Under the pieces are notes generated by a model. It saw only the letters and a list, made by a program, of their open reading frames with translations. It was not told the origin of the DNA and did not search any database. DNA of 64,000 nt, from the NCBI RefSeq assembly GCF_905220365.1, contig NC_061135.1, forward strand, positions 7,841,501 to 7,905,500, given 5' to 3'. This DNA is from Vanessa cardui. Taxonomy: Eukaryota; Arthropoda; Insecta; Lepidoptera; Nymphalidae. Shown here in pieces: positions 23,686 through 35,300 of the stretch. Every line of letters starts with the position of its first letter. Positions within the stretch are counted from its first letter, which is position 1. Made by a program: the position numbers and the translations under genes.

Positions 23686-24024
23686 CTATACGGCTCGCAG
23701 TTATTGTGCGATATGGGGCAGAATTTCTTACTATCTTTAATCAAATTCTGTGTATGTGATGTGATGTCATATGATGTACGAAATATAGTTGGTCTTTTTC
23801 AAAGTTTTTTTGCTGAGTTCGATTACAGCTCTTTCGAGGGATCCTTGTAGTTTACGCCGCGTGACGTATTAAGTCCGCATTTTCGAAAGTCTATTTTTGC
23901 TTTATTCGCAAGTTTCCTTTGAAATTGTCCTCGAAGTAGTTTCTGACTCATATAAACGGAACGCTTAATCTATCCATATTAAAAAAAATTAGTTAGTTAA
24001 CATCAGCTTCACTTAAAATCAAAA

Positions 24025-24638
24025 AATAAATAAAAATTTTAACAAAAAGAAAAACCGACTTCAAACAAAACACTATTTTAAAACAAATGAATATGCACGA
24101 AAAAGTAATAAAAATAATTGCGTATTCAACATATTTTTTAGAGTCTTCCTAAGTTAAATGAAATGAAAAATATTAGACTACTTAAAAGTCGATTAACGAT
24201 TATATCATGTAGTTATAATTATTGTTATATTTGGAGTCGGTGTCAGCCAATAAAACCCTACATAACCCTACCTACGTATATCTATCAAAAAACAATACGA
24301 GAATACTTTAACAAATATGTTTTTTTAAAAATTACCTTTTACACAATAATATACTGGATCAATCAAGGGGCTCGTATCGCTTCTTTCTTTTGATTGTTGG
24401 GGCAAGGGCACCGTGGCTGACACCGGCTCCAAATATACCAATAACTATAACTACATGATATAATCGTTAATCGACTTTTAAGTAGTCTAATATTTTTCAT
24501 TTCATTTAACTTAGGAAGACTCTAAAAAATATGTTGAATACGCAATTATTTTTATTACTTTTTCGTGCATATTCATTTGTTTTAAAATAGTGTTTTGTTT
24601 GAAGTCGGTTTTTCTTTTTGTTAAAATTTTTATTTATT
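24025..24638. mobile_element. foldback MITE with 225-bp terminal inverted repeats
   Basis: The left arm 24025-24249 and right arm 24414-24638 are reverse complements over 225 bases without gaps. By my reading only three positions differ, all close to the inner end. The 164-bp centre (24250-24413) has no gene. The arms start AATAAATAAAAATTTT and include AAAAACCGACTTCAAAC. A 76-codon frame (24163-24393) spans the left arm and loop and is not a credible protein. No transposase is present, so it would depend on a transposase supplied elsewhere. A clear target-site duplication is not visible. Nearly identical arms mean a young element, or arms homogenised by gene conversion. A transcript would fold into a long dsRNA. 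Confidence 0.85.
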
Positions 24639-24644
24639 ACGTCT

Positions 24645-25340
24645 CTTCCCTAAAATCAACGTCTGGCATCTCCTGAAATAAGTATCACCTGTAAATCTTG
24701 GATGGTTTATTTATGCTCCGTTTATATTCAGTCCATGGTTATAGCATCCAAAAAAATTTCAAGAGCTGTTGAGAAAACTTTAGGTATAAACAAATCAGAA
24801 AAAAATTGCTTATTCTTTAATTGCTAATGTGGCGTATACCTATATTGTTTTTGTTCCCCGTGATTCTGGTTCTCCCTATATTTTAGAGCGTTTAAGTAAG
24901 TCAGATATTTTATTGTAGTCAAAGAATGCTAGATGATGCTAGATATGATATGTGCATATTTGGATGTTACAATTTAGGTTGACTCTCTGATAGCATGGAT
25001 ATGATCAATTGGTAAAATATTACTGCCAAATCTTGCATGCTGTTTTATTTTTATTTTATGAGTATAATGGTTGTCACTTTTATTGACGACGTAAATAATC
25101 TACATGTAAAATGTCATTGAATAAATCTGTGTAATGTATATGTAAATTTAGTGCAATTACTAGACATTATGAGTCAATGTCAATTCCACGACATGTGTTT
25201 ATATACGTAGAAGTTTCCGCAAGGACACGTGTTCTATCCTCAGAGAATTATCGCATTATGTCCAATTGTCCATTGTTCAATTAACATACCTAATTAACTT
25301 AATACTGACGATTGGCACTGAATCAACAATGAATTTTGAA
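24645..25340. other. AT-rich DNA, no feature
   Basis: No credible gene or repeat recognised. Confidence 0.5.
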
Positions 25341-25344
25341 AATT

Positions 25345-25600
25345 ATAATATTCATAGTAAAGTAAAGAAACAGCCTATAAATTTCCCACTGCTGGGCTAA
25401 GGCCTTTGGAACATGTTCCAATGCGGGTTGGTGGAATCCACATGTGGCAGAATGCAATTAGACACAATCAGATTTCCTCACGGTGTTTTACTTCACCGCC
25501 AAGCCCGAGATAAAGTATAAACACAAATTAAGCGTATATATATAGTGGTGCTTGCCTGAGTTTGAACCCGAACTCATTTGTTAAGATGCATAATATTCAT
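25345..25600 (-). mobile_element. Metulj-like SINE, 5'-truncated, with 11-bp TSD
   Basis: Direct repeats ATAATATTCAT at 25345-25355 and 25590-25600 bound the element at 25356-25589. On the minus strand the copy starts after the A-box region, keeps a B-box-like segment (GGGTTCAAACTC), and has lost the block between 'ttggaacatgttcc' and the tail. 5' truncation with an intact duplication fits incomplete LINE-driven reverse transcription. Confidence 0.9.
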
Positions 25601-25644
25601 GTAAATTCAATATGAAATATAATTCGTAAACATTAGAAAGGAGA

Positions 25645-25728
25645 ATAGACAATATTATAATGAAAAAAACGACAACAAAGTATTACACATAACTAAATTC
25701 CTAAGAAGAAATAATTATTAATAAATAC
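25645..25728 (+). repeat. 84-bp direct duplication, copy 1
   Basis: Identical to 25954-26037. The two copies flank a 225-bp stretch that contains a 199-bp segment (25755-25953) also found at 31894-32092. No transposon ends are present. Confidence 0.9.
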
Positions 25729-25754
25729 TATTAATATAATATATTACTATATAA

Positions 25755-25953
25755 CTTACACAAGATTAGTAGTAAAAGTAATACATAAAAGAACGTTGAT
25801 TTGCAAAACAAAAGTATGTTCTACTATAAATGTGTATTTTGATTTTGATTAAATCCAACGAGATGAGCCGAAATGGCCCAGTGGTTAAAGGGCGTACATC
25901 TTAAGCGATGATTGCTGATTTTGAATTAAATTGTAATTGAATTCTCATGTGTT
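25755..25953 (+). repeat. 199-bp segment duplicated from 31.9 kb
   Basis: Matches 31894-32092 with two substitutions. It contains unique-looking sequence followed by only the first part of a SINE head (25861 onward, 'gatgagccgaaatggcccag'), and breaks off at 'ctcatgtgtt', where the 31.9-kb copy continues into a complete SINE. The 31.9-kb locus is therefore the likely source. Confidence 0.85.
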
Positions 25954-26037
25954 ATAGACAATATTATAATGAAAAAAACGACAACAAAGTATTACACATA
26001 ACTAAATTCCTAAGAAGAAATAATTATTAATAAATAC
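25954..26037 (+). repeat. 84-bp direct duplication, copy 2
   Basis: Identical to 25645-25728 and begins exactly where the copied 199-bp segment ends. Confidence 0.9.
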
Positions 26038-26039
26038 GT

Positions 26040-26545
26040 AAACGAAAAAAAAGTCGAGAACAATTAAATCACCTTCAAACCTAATTTTACTTATCTGTAT
26101 TGGACCCCACAATCTTCGTTTTAGTTTTTCCTAACTAGACACAATAAAAAAGATAATGTAACGTAAATAGATAATAAATACACAATAACATGGTCTTCCC
26201 TTTAATTACGTTGATGGATAAAAGAAAATATGGAGCTTACATAATTTCGTTGTACTATAAATAAACAAATTAAATAAACCCAATTTGATACTAAATCAAT
26301 GTGACGATATATATTATATTATTTCCTTTGGCTTTGCCCGCAAGTGAGGAGTTCTGGTGCCCTGTTGCTCCTTATTCGTTAGCTGTACCCTTTACAACGT
26401 GTATGAAAAATTTCTTATTGATTAATAGAACAGTTAAACAAACAAACACATGAAGAAACTCACATTCACACTTATCATATTAGTTATAAACATGACATAA
26501 TTATATTATAATTCTACGCATACCAATATGACTTACTGTTGCTAG
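26040..26545. other. AT-rich DNA, no feature
   Basis: Nothing supported. 26325-26400 is slightly GC-richer and unidentified. Confidence 0.45.
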
Positions 26546-26549
26546 TAAA

Positions 26550-26755
26550 AAACATTAACAAAAAAAAAACTTACTTCGAATATTTTTCTTGAAAGTTAAT
26601 TGGGTGAAAACCGAAAGTTTACCGTCCCAATCCGAAAATAATAATCAAATCTGTTCAGAAATGACGGAGTTCTGAGTTAATAAACATGAAATAAAAAAAT
26701 ATAATCAACCAAATTGATTAACTCTGTTTTGAAGTCGATTAAAAACTTCCATACC
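26550..26755 (-). repeat. partner end of the 'ccgacttc' lepidopteran repeat
   Basis: Contains 'ctgttcagaaatgacggagt', 'tctgagttaataaacatga', and 'gttttgaagtcgattaaaaa'. In reverse complement these are degenerate forms of the element at 22905-23370. Confidence 0.45.
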
Positions 26756-27082
26756 GAAAAATTTCATTCATTTATATAAACGGTTAATTAAGATTTGCAA
26801 AAATCTTATGTCTTATACAATAAATTAATCAGTGAGTGTATTCTGTACTGTAAATGAGATATTCAGCGGATTTGTAACGAAGCAGTGAAGCAATAACATG
26901 ATTGAGACGCGACCTCATTTGCGAGTATTTATAACGAAATTCTGAATATATGCTATGGTAGAATCGTTAATGAGTACGCCTGCATTTATTTGACGAAAAT
27001 ATATTTAAAAAAAATGAAACTACAGTGCGAACTTTTTGTAATATTACATTAAAATATTTTACGAAATGTTAATACATGCACA

Positions 27083-27260
27083 ATACTTAATTTGTGTTTA
27101 TAATTTATCTCGTGCTCAGTGGTGAAGGAAAACATCGTGAGGAAACCTGCATGTGTCAAATTCTGCCACATGTGTATTCCAGCAACCCGCATTGGAGCAG
27201 CATTCTGCTCAAAAAGCAGAGGAGGCCTGAACACAGCAGTGGGAAATTTATAGGCTGGTT
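27083..27260 (+). mobile_element. Metulj-like SINE, 5'-truncated
   Basis: Begins in the middle of the family ('cttaatttgtgtttataatt', 'gtggtgaaggaaaacatcgt'), continues through 'caacccgcattggagcag', and ends 'cagcagtgggaaatttatag' with 'gctggttatg'. The tRNA head is absent. Small open frames on both strands are shadows. Confidence 0.8.
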
Positions 27261-27264
27261 ATGT

Positions 27265-28485
27265 AATATTTATACATGAGACTTGAAATCAACGACCTTA
27301 TTAGCGTTCATCTGTTGATATTAGACGGCAGAATCTCACGTAATGGTTGTCACAGAATGACTTCCTGACAGCGGTTTTATCTTGAGCTCATTATTTAAAT
27401 CAATTTTGATATTTTATGCTTGTAATATCTTCATATAAAGTGCGGTTTTTTTCACAAAAAAATATGATAAGTTGCTAAATTAAGAAGTGAATTGCAATCA
27501 GCATCTTATTTCTCTTGGAATATATTTATGTTATAAATAAATTAAAAAAATTGACAGTCATAAATTTACCATTTTGTGGTCTGAGAAGAGATATTATAAA
27601 TACTCTAAACGCTGTTTTGGATTTTTTGAATATTCTCACATGCTATGACATTTGGAAAGGTGGCTTCCAATAACATTCCTGCTAAAGAGCCAGACATGTA
27701 TTCGAAACAACAGAAATGTGGTCAGAAGACTCAACAAAAATCTCTGCTCCATTTAAATCCTCAATATTCTCTAATATTAAACTGTCTTCTTCATAATTCA
27801 CGAGTTTACCTATGGTGAGACTGATTAAGAAATAAATTCATATAAAGCCAGTAAGTATGCTTCACTTCCTTGCAGAATATATTACACAGACTAGCACTCT
27901 TAAATTTAATTAAGATAACTTTTCTGGGTCAAAATTGCAAACACAAAACTTGTGTTTTATTTGGCAAAATAAAATTGAAACTCTTTGATTAAGATTTCTT
28001 AATTTAATATTTTTGAATATTAGAAGTCAAATTAGGGATACGGATTTATTAATTTTGTTTTTAAAATTTTTGGTACAAGTAATTTCTTGCGCTTCACACA
28101 TTATCTTAATAGGAATTTTGATATCAATGGTGATAGTAATGTCGACTACCGAATAAGCGATTCATCCATTAGTGACAAATGTTTGCTGCAATCAGACGCG
28201 ATGTTTCGAATGCTCGTAATAAATCAACCGGTATTGATACACGGTCGGAAACAATGCTTTATTGTATTGAATTGATATGAACGAATTGATCTAATTATGG
28301 GTGTATGGTATTCTCTCTGAATAGTTTCAGAAACATCTAATATGTTTATGAACGTAATAAACTGTGGTGTTTATTGCTTGTAATCATTTGTTTTGTTAGT
28401 AAACAGAGAACAAAATAATAATGAAATGGTATAAATTGTAAATCAATAGAGCAATTGTGAATATACAAGAATGAATATAATCCGA
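27265..28485. other. AT-rich DNA, no gene recognised
   Basis: A 62-codon plus frame (28087-28275) has unremarkable content and no recognised domain. I do not call it. Confidence 0.5.
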
Positions 28486-28490
28486 AATAT

Positions 28491-28735
28491 GAGCCGAGAT
28501 GGCCTAGTGGTTAGAACGCGTGCATCTTAACCGATGATTCCGGATTAAAACCCAGGCAAACACCACTGAAATTTTACGAGCTTAATCTGTGTTTATATTC
28601 ATCTTGTACTCGGCGGTGAAGGAAAACATGAGAACCTGCATGTGTCTAATTTCAACGAAATTCGGCCACATGTGTATCTCCAACCCGCATTGAAGCGGCA
28701 TGGTTAAATACGCTCCAAACATTCTCCTCTAAGTG
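28491..28735 (+). mobile_element. Metulj-like SINE, diverged
   Basis: Head 'gagccgagatggcctagtgg' with a damaged B-box (GATTAAAACCC). Middle 'cggcggtgaaggaaaacatg' carries a deletion, followed by 'ccacatgtgtatctccaacc'. It fades near 28735. More diverged than the copies at 15138 and 22088, so probably older. Confidence 0.75.
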
Positions 28736-28739
28736 ACAA

Positions 28740-30330
28740 GTGGGAGCACATAATTACACAAGTGCAAAACCTATTCCCCTACTTTTATAATGTGATGACT
28801 GGGAAGATTTCAGGCGTAGTACCAACCTTTTACATGCAAGGAAGTGTAAAAAATATCAATTTTCAAACTACATGCTAGGGTTACTAAGAATCTTGTGATA
28901 GAAAAACGTAATAACCCATTTCCCTCGACATATGTGGTGTTCTAAGCTAACGTATGAACAACGGATGTATCGTTAGTATATTTTTTGTTATAAAGTCAAA
29001 GGGTAGAGGAAACCGCGAACCAACATGACGGAGCCTTAACTTAGTTCAGTTTTTATATAGTGCTCCTGTAGACTTTTATTTATTTATTTTTTATGTTTTA
29101 TAATTATATTAGTTTTTTGATAACAATTACATTAATGTATATAAGTAACGTGACTTTTGAACTTGTGGATTTAACATAAGACATTTGGCTTGTTATTATT
29201 TCAAAATTGTAATTATATATTAATTATCGTTAATTCAATTAATTAAACCAACACTTTAATTTATTTATATTATGTGAAAATTAATATCACCAATATATTA
29301 ATTTGGTTTCAATTGTGTATTATATGATGATTGATTATATAATTCTATGCGGCTTCAATTGTATTAATTACTGCATTATCAACTGAAAATTATATTTTAA
29401 TTATAATTTAAATTAAATGTATATAATTTTTTGACCTAATTTTAATCGGCTTAATTTGTATCTATATAAATATGTGGCTGTTAAAATGACGAGTAAAAGG
29501 TTGAAAAGTAGTTTAAGAGTATTTTTTGGTAACTATATACAAAAAAATGAAAATATTAAAACAATATAATGGAATTAAATTTACTTACGATTAGGACATG
29601 AATAGGACATTAAAATAGATACGAATATTATTACGTTTATACGTTACAAAACAAATAATTTTCTCTAATAAATTTTTCAAAAAGGTAACAAATAGGTATT
29701 GTTAATAAGAAACAAAAAGGGGCATATTGATACATTTTAGTAGTACTAGAACTAGTAGTATGAACAGAAAGATTGTTTTCACATCAAAGGGCTTATTGGT
29801 TTAAGATGACGTGACGGAAGCCCCGTGCTATCATTATTGTGTACTCAATACATTACACTTTAAAACATCAAACGAGCTTCCTCAATAGACATTTCTCGAT
29901 AGTACTTTTGTATTATACTTCCAGTCCATAGTTCCAGTTAGTGAGGATCAAATTCGTATGAAATATTTGCTCTCATTTTACCCTTAAAAGTTGAAATTTC
30001 TAATCCTTTGCCACTGAGTGCTTAGTTGCGAAAAGAAAATTTACATACATTACATTTACATTTTTTAATAATATATTATGTCATTATTAAACTAAAATAT
30101 TTTTATAAATTTATATTCATCTTTATCTTTATCTAATAGTAGATAAATAAATATTATTTACTATTTGATAATAGTAATTACACCTTTCAATGGTGTAGCA
30201 ATCAGATCAAATTCTGGATAGGAATTACATGATGATGACGATGTTGCCTAGACGATTTCTTCTATCATAGCAGAGATTTATTATAAGTGTAAAGTGAACT
30301 AAGGTACACTATCTGTTCTCTCGATCTTAT
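28740..30330. other. AT-rich DNA, no feature
   Basis: No coding frame or repeat recognised. Confidence 0.5.
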
Positions 30331-30334
30331 AATA

Positions 30335-30490
30335 CGACAAACCGAAATAGTTCAGGTACAAGACCAAAGGCTTTACGTGTTTACGTGCTTTTGAGATTGA
30401 GAATGAGAATTTTTCAAGAGATACCCAATAATTTTTTATCAACCTGATAGAGGTTTCAATCCAGGAGCACAGGATTTTTGGCCTAATATT
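30335..30490 (+). repeat. interspersed repeat fragment shared in type with 61.2 kb
   Basis: 'ccgaaatagttcaggtacaa' and 'gaccaaaggctttacgtg' resemble a lepidopteran repeat whose other diverged copy here is 61140-61275 ('gagatagaacaggcgcaggt'). Confidence 0.3.
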
Positions 30491-30595
30491 ACAACCGAGA
30501 CGTTATACATATAAATACATCGGTAAATTAAAAAAAAAATGATTCATACATTACCAATACCTTGACGCCTACCAGTTAAAAAAATCATAGAATGT

Positions 30596-30850
30596 TTACA
30601 GATAGTATTGTAATCGAAAAAAAATAACATGGTACCTTCTAAGGCGGCTTCTTCTTCTTCTTCGAGGCGTGATGATGCATCGTGCGGGCCGGTGCAGTTC
30701 TTTCTTGCCAACGATTTTGGTCGTCTTCGCGTTTCGCGTTTGGACTACACCTCCGCTTAGTATCATTTGGAGTGGAATCATATGCCTACCCGGAACGTAT
30801 AAAAAAGTCACTCTACAATAACCATCAATGTATAAATAATTAACAAACAC
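30596..30850 (-). other. 84-codon open frame, unrecognised
   Basis: A minus-strand frame that includes PGRHMIPLQMILSGGVVQTR and a basic stretch near its end (PRRRRRSRLRR) encoded by a TTC microsatellite-like run at 30645-30662. Local GC content is higher than the surroundings. I do not recognise it. It may be a transposon scrap. No start context or neighbour supports a gene. Confidence 0.15.
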
Positions 30851-30869
30851 TACATTCGGATTACATTAC

Positions 30870-30990
30870 ATTTTTCATCTCGTCACGATGTTTTATTTCA
30901 CCTCCAACTTGATGATTTCTTCACACAAATTCAAGCCCAGGATATTTGATTAAGATTTACGCGTTCGTCCACTAGGCCAGCTCGACTTAA
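30870..30990 (-). repeat. Metulj-like SINE fragment, old
   Basis: The reverse complement shows the degenerate head 'gtcgagctggcctagtggac', 'gaacgcgtaaatc', then 'ggaggtgaaataaaacatcg'. It is highly diverged and truncated at its 3' side. Confidence 0.6.
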
Positions 30991-30994
30991 TTGT

Positions 30995-31700
30995 GTGCGC
31001 CTTGATTAATGTTTTTTAGTTTTTGTTACGAACATTTTATTTTTAAACATTACTTTGTAATGTTTATTTGGATCTAATGTCAGACTCGAAACTTTAAATT
31101 GTTGTTTATTAAGAGATAAAAGCCATCTATGTCATCGTTTCATAAGATATTTGTCAAAAATATGTTTTTTTTTTTATAATTACAATAATATTAAGCAATG
31201 AAGTATGTACAGGTACACATCACACACACACTAAGGTGTAGAGAGCTTTAGGCGAAAAAACAAAATGGCGTTTGCAATAAATTTCCATAAAACAGGTGAA
31301 ATTAAGGACACATAAAGCAAATTTGTCACTTATACCAAAAGGCATAAATTAACAACGAATTACAATACAATGTGTCAAATATAGTAGACACTTTATGTTA
31401 CTAATAACAGAACCATATAATGGCATTGTTGTACAACAGTGATTAATGCCGTATATATGTTACAATTTGAAGTATCCGGTATTTCTCGCTACAAATTAGG
31501 GGGCGAGCTGTCGACAACACGCGATAGCAGCATGGCCCACAATTCAATTTGCGTTTAACTCGTCACAGATGCATTGCAAAACAATGGTATACATTTCAAT
31601 AAATTTGTATCATTGTTCTATGTTTGAATTTCTGTACAAATCACATTAAAAAAAAGAATACTACAGACAATCAATTCGATTGTGAGTTGTAACATTTTCA
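30995..31700. other. AT-rich DNA, no feature
   Basis: A short CACACA run at 31219-31230. Otherwise nothing supported. Confidence 0.5.
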
Positions 31701-31759
31701 TTTAAGAGTGTACTAAGGTATTACGAGTAGCAATAATACTAAAAAGAGGCGTTGGCTCT

Positions 31760-31870
31760 TGGTGCCGGGTCGAGCGTATAAAAGCTACTAGTTTTACAAA
31801 CGAAAAATTTTCATTAGCGTCTCCACAAAAAAAGTTGGCAATATTACACTCATACGCTTCGGTAAGTAGG
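31760..31870 (+). promoter_or_regulatory. possible TATA promoter with first-exon donor
   Basis: TATAAAAG at 31777-31784 lies in a locally GC-richer stretch (31750-31776). About 30-36 bases downstream is a TCATT initiator-like string (near 31812), and at 31862 a consensus splice donor (CGG|GTAAGT-like context, 'cttcggtaagtagg'). Spacing fits a short noncoding first exon. All three motifs are common by chance in AT-rich DNA and no second exon is identified. Confidence 0.2.
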
Positions 31871-31893
31871 TAAAGTCTTCGATCGAACAATCT

Positions 31894-32092
31894 CTTACAC
31901 AAGATTAGTCGTAAAAGTAATACGTAAAAGAACGTTGATTTGCAAAACAAAAGTATGTTCTACTATAAATGTGTATTTTGATTTTGATTAAATCCAACGA
32001 GATGAGCCGAAATGGCCCAGTGGTTAAAGGGCGTACATCTTAAGCGATGATTGCTGATTTTGAATTAAATTGTAATTGAATTCTCATGTGTT
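31894..32092 (+). repeat. 199-bp segment, likely source of the 25.75-kb copy
   Basis: Same sequence as 25755-25953 apart from two substitutions. Here it runs smoothly into the rest of a SINE, so this is the ancestral arrangement. Confidence 0.85.
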
Positions 32093-32254
32093 TATAATGT
32101 ATCTCGAGCTTTGCAGTGAAGGTAAACATCGTGAGGAAACATGCATGTGACTAATTAAAAAAAAACTGCTACATGTAAATTCACCAACCCGCATTGTAAA
32201 CCCACCAAAGAGACAGGAGTACTTTCCCAGCAGTGGGAAATTTACAGGCTGTTT
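31998..32254 (+). mobile_element. Metulj-like SINE, altered head
   Basis: Head 'gatgagccgaaatggcccag' with 'tggttaaagggcgtacatct'. The normal B-box region is replaced by 'ttgctgattttgaattaaat'. The middle 'tcgtgaggaaacatgcatgt' and tail 'cagcagtgggaaatttacag' with 'gctgttt' are present, with some deletions between. Confidence 0.8.
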
Positions 32255-32259
32255 AAATC

Positions 32260-33890
32260 TGACGACATAACGATATGTGTTAGGTACCGTATATCCTTTT
32301 TGTAGCCGTACGCAAAATGCTATGATAATCGAATTTGATAGTTTATTAGAAAATTGAATAGTTAAAATGTGAAAGGGTAATAAATAAACTATCTTTCAGT
32401 GAAATAATAAATAATTACTTTGTATTATAGAATTTCAGTAAATAATTATCACTTTGAAAATAAAACTGGTCATACCTGTCCCATCTGGTATTTGTCACAT
32501 TACGTATACACACGAGCTTAAATTTTAAATAACATGTTTTTAACCGCTAACGTTAAATTTTACCTGTAATATTTTTTATTTACACACTATCATTTTATGG
32601 TAAATAAAGCAAGTATTGTGTTATAACTTGTAATGTTCGATTTTGCGAGAGACTCCACTTACCTTCCCAGCGTCGATATGAAATTTGTGAAAAAGTATGT
32701 ACGTAATACACCTTACGCGTCGGATGAAATTAGTTTAAATTCGATACCGTGACTTTCAAGATATTCGGTGCAAAAGGAACAATTTACGAACATACATACA
32801 AATATACTACAGTAAGCTAAGTGGGTACTATAAATATTTGAAGAGTAAACCTTCAGAATTGTTTTCATAGGTTCCAGATTTCTCTACGTTTTTGAAGAAT
32901 TTCGTAACTTTTCCTAGAATAATTCATTCGAGAATGTGGGTGCATTCCACGCGAATGAACTTTTGGCCGAAACCTACAAACACTGACAACACTTTCAACA
33001 ACGGAATGCCATTCGCAAACAACATTACAATAAAACGGCATACAACTTTAAAATATTTCTATGAAATTTAAAAACATTATAGCTTATACCATGCATACCT
33101 TTCATCGTATTAATATAAAAAAGCAATATAAATATCGGTATCGATACCACAATTGCGCAATAAATATAATTTCAATAAAACTTTAGTACCATTTATCGTT
33201 TGCATGATGGTTTTACAAAGGTTTGCGAATCTTAAAAAGTTTTAAAAAACGCGGCGTGATTATAAAACAAGGGCAAGTCGACCTCGCGAACAACCAAGCG
33301 CGCTTTTCGTGCCATTATCTAGAAATATGTACTTAAAAAATGTCTATTTTATGAGAACACCACTTAAATATTTTTTAACTGTTTTTAGTATTTACTATTA
33401 CTGCAGAAATAAAAAGACATCATCTGTAAAGCTTATTAGATTTCAAGTGCAATCTTTATTGTGGCCACAGATGAATATACGGGCGAACGGAGAACGAAGT
33501 CTTAGTAATAAGGTCCTGTTTTGCCCTTTGGGTCCAAAACCCTTAAAAATTATATAATTGATACAATGAAATTAGTAACAAATGGTTTTATTCTCAGTTC
33601 ATATGGGTAGAATATGAATTGAAAAAAAAATTAAGCGTTAATTAATAGTTTATTGTTAAGCCTGTAAGAGATGATTCGAATGAAGTATTGTTTTTTGATT
33701 TTGATTTTAATTTCATACTACGAATGGAATACAAATTTCAAACGTATGCATTTTTCAGACAAACTGATTTGAATTTGCGCCTGTATATTGTTACCGTGTC
33801 ATTCAAATTCTAATTTTTTCTCTATTACTATATGACATGATAGTATAAGTTATTTTTTATGGAATACATAAGTAGGTAAACTGGCAAATG
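32260..33890. other. AT-rich DNA, small GC patch at 33.25-33.31 kb
   Basis: 33250-33310 is GC-richer and has TTATAAAAC near 33259, but I find no initiator, exon or recognised frame. An 82-codon plus frame (33309-33557) is unrecognised. Confidence 0.4.
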
Positions 33891-33894
33891 TGTC

Positions 33895-34045
33895 ATATCA
33901 TGGTTAGTGAACATCACTTAATAGGTATTGGTTCTGTCAGAATTGTTAACTTTTCCTTACATCCTCAATCCACCGTTAACCTTGGGAACTAAAATAGTAT
34001 ATCCGTTTTGTCTGTAGTTACGCCGAGTCACTCGTCTTTAAATGT
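33895..34045 (-). repeat. lepidopteran interspersed repeat, old minus copy
   Basis: Shows 'ccttacatcctcaatccacc', 'gttaaccttgggaactaaaa' and 'tgtctgtagttacgccgagt', a degraded reverse complement of the 18785-19080 family. Confidence 0.5.
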
Positions 34046-34091
34046 CAGTTTCTATTACCTATTGCTTATTATAGGGTATGTGATGATTGTA

Positions 34092-34180
34092 ATGTTGTCT
34101 TAGATTTTCGAGACCACACATTGAAATAAAACTAGTTTTAACGGATTTAAGTCGCATATATTAATTATTTTTATCATCCC
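34092..34180 (+). repeat. dispersed repeat shared with 11.24 kb, truncated
   Basis: Matches 11240-11328, then stops at 'tcatcccc', where a TCTATACT-beginning sequence starts at 34185. At 11.3 kb the repeat continues. The break marks an insertion point. Confidence 0.65.
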
Positions 34181-34184
34181 CAAA

Positions 34185-34840
34185 TCTATACTTATAATAA
34201 ATCTGTAGGGATGTCAATTCTGTACATGAAATATTTTTTCAAAATAACTATCAGAGGTTGATAAGGGATCGATAATGATGGCAAAAATGCAATCAGTAAA
34301 ATTTTTGTCTGTCTGTCTGTCTGTCTGTCCTTATAACCGTTATAGAAACAAAAACTACTAGACGGATTTTAACGAAACTTGGTACAATTATTTTTCATAC
34401 TCCTGAGCTGGTTATAGTATACTTTTCATCACGCTACAGTTAATAGGAGCAGAGCAGTGAAAGGAAATGTCGGGAAAACGGGAGAAGTTACTCCATACTT
34501 TAAGCTTCCGTAGCGTGTTTAGCCTTAATTGTTAAAGCTACACAGAAATCATGTATTACGGAAATGTTCTCCTTAAAATTATGTAAAAAATATCCCATGA
34601 CAGCCTTTGTCTATCTTTTATGGTTGACTCACAATAACACGTGTCACTCCCAATAGCGTAGTAGTTCGAAGCTTTCTGATTATATTTGTCTATTCCTGCG
34701 TTTATAACACTCTCAATCATCCCAAATTAAAAAGTTAACAGTATTAACTGTTCCATAAAAAAGAAGCATAGAAATCGGTATAGAAACACCAAAGTTATAC
34801 ATGAAATACGCCAATAATAAAGCTATCGCACGTGAATACT
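34185..34840 (+). mobile_element. Helitron-like left end or related element, degraded
   Basis: Starts TCTATACTTATAATAAATC after AAA, the A|T-C arrangement expected at a Helitron 5' end. It has a (TGTC)n microsatellite at 34307-34330 and phrases such as 'gacggattttaacgaaactt'. It interrupts the repeat at 34092-34180. No coding part is recognised in this piece. Helitron identity is inferred. Confidence 0.35.
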
Positions 34841-34843
34841 AAA

Positions 34844-35300
34844 TCTATACTAATATATAAATCTCTAGAGTCTGTCTGTACACTTATTTTTGTCGTAATT
34901 CGTCATAAGTATTCTTTTTATGATTGACTGACATAATTTTTACCATTTTAGACATTTTTGTCTGTATGTATGTTCTGCTATAACTCGAAAACAGATGCAC
35001 CGTGCATCTTTATAAAAATTGGTATACAGGAAAAACATGTGCTTGCGCAAATGATAGGATATCTATATACAAAAGTGGATGTTTTTGTATGTGTGTAAAT
35101 AAATATATATATTTTTCTTTTTTTGTCTTCGATAAACTCAGAAACTACTTAATCGAGCATTAAGATTAAATGAATACAGAGATTATGCTATCCCCATTGA
35201 TGTAACTCGCCACCAGGTAGCGCTGCGATATAAATACATCTACACCGTTCAACCGATTGATCATCATTGAATCAAATAATTTAAATAAATAGAAACCATC
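34844..35300 (+). mobile_element. Helitron-like 5' region
   Basis: Begins TCTATACTAATATATAAATC after AAA at 34844. Then come 'aactcgaaaacagatgcacc' and 'gtaactcgccaccaggtagc', and then the decayed coding region that starts at 35301. This is typical of the noncoding leader of lepidopteran Helitrons as I know them. Confidence 0.4.

Noticed and set aside
34307..34330. (TGTC)n as a CRISPR-like or satellite array
   Set aside because: A short simple repeat inside a dispersed element, with no spacers.
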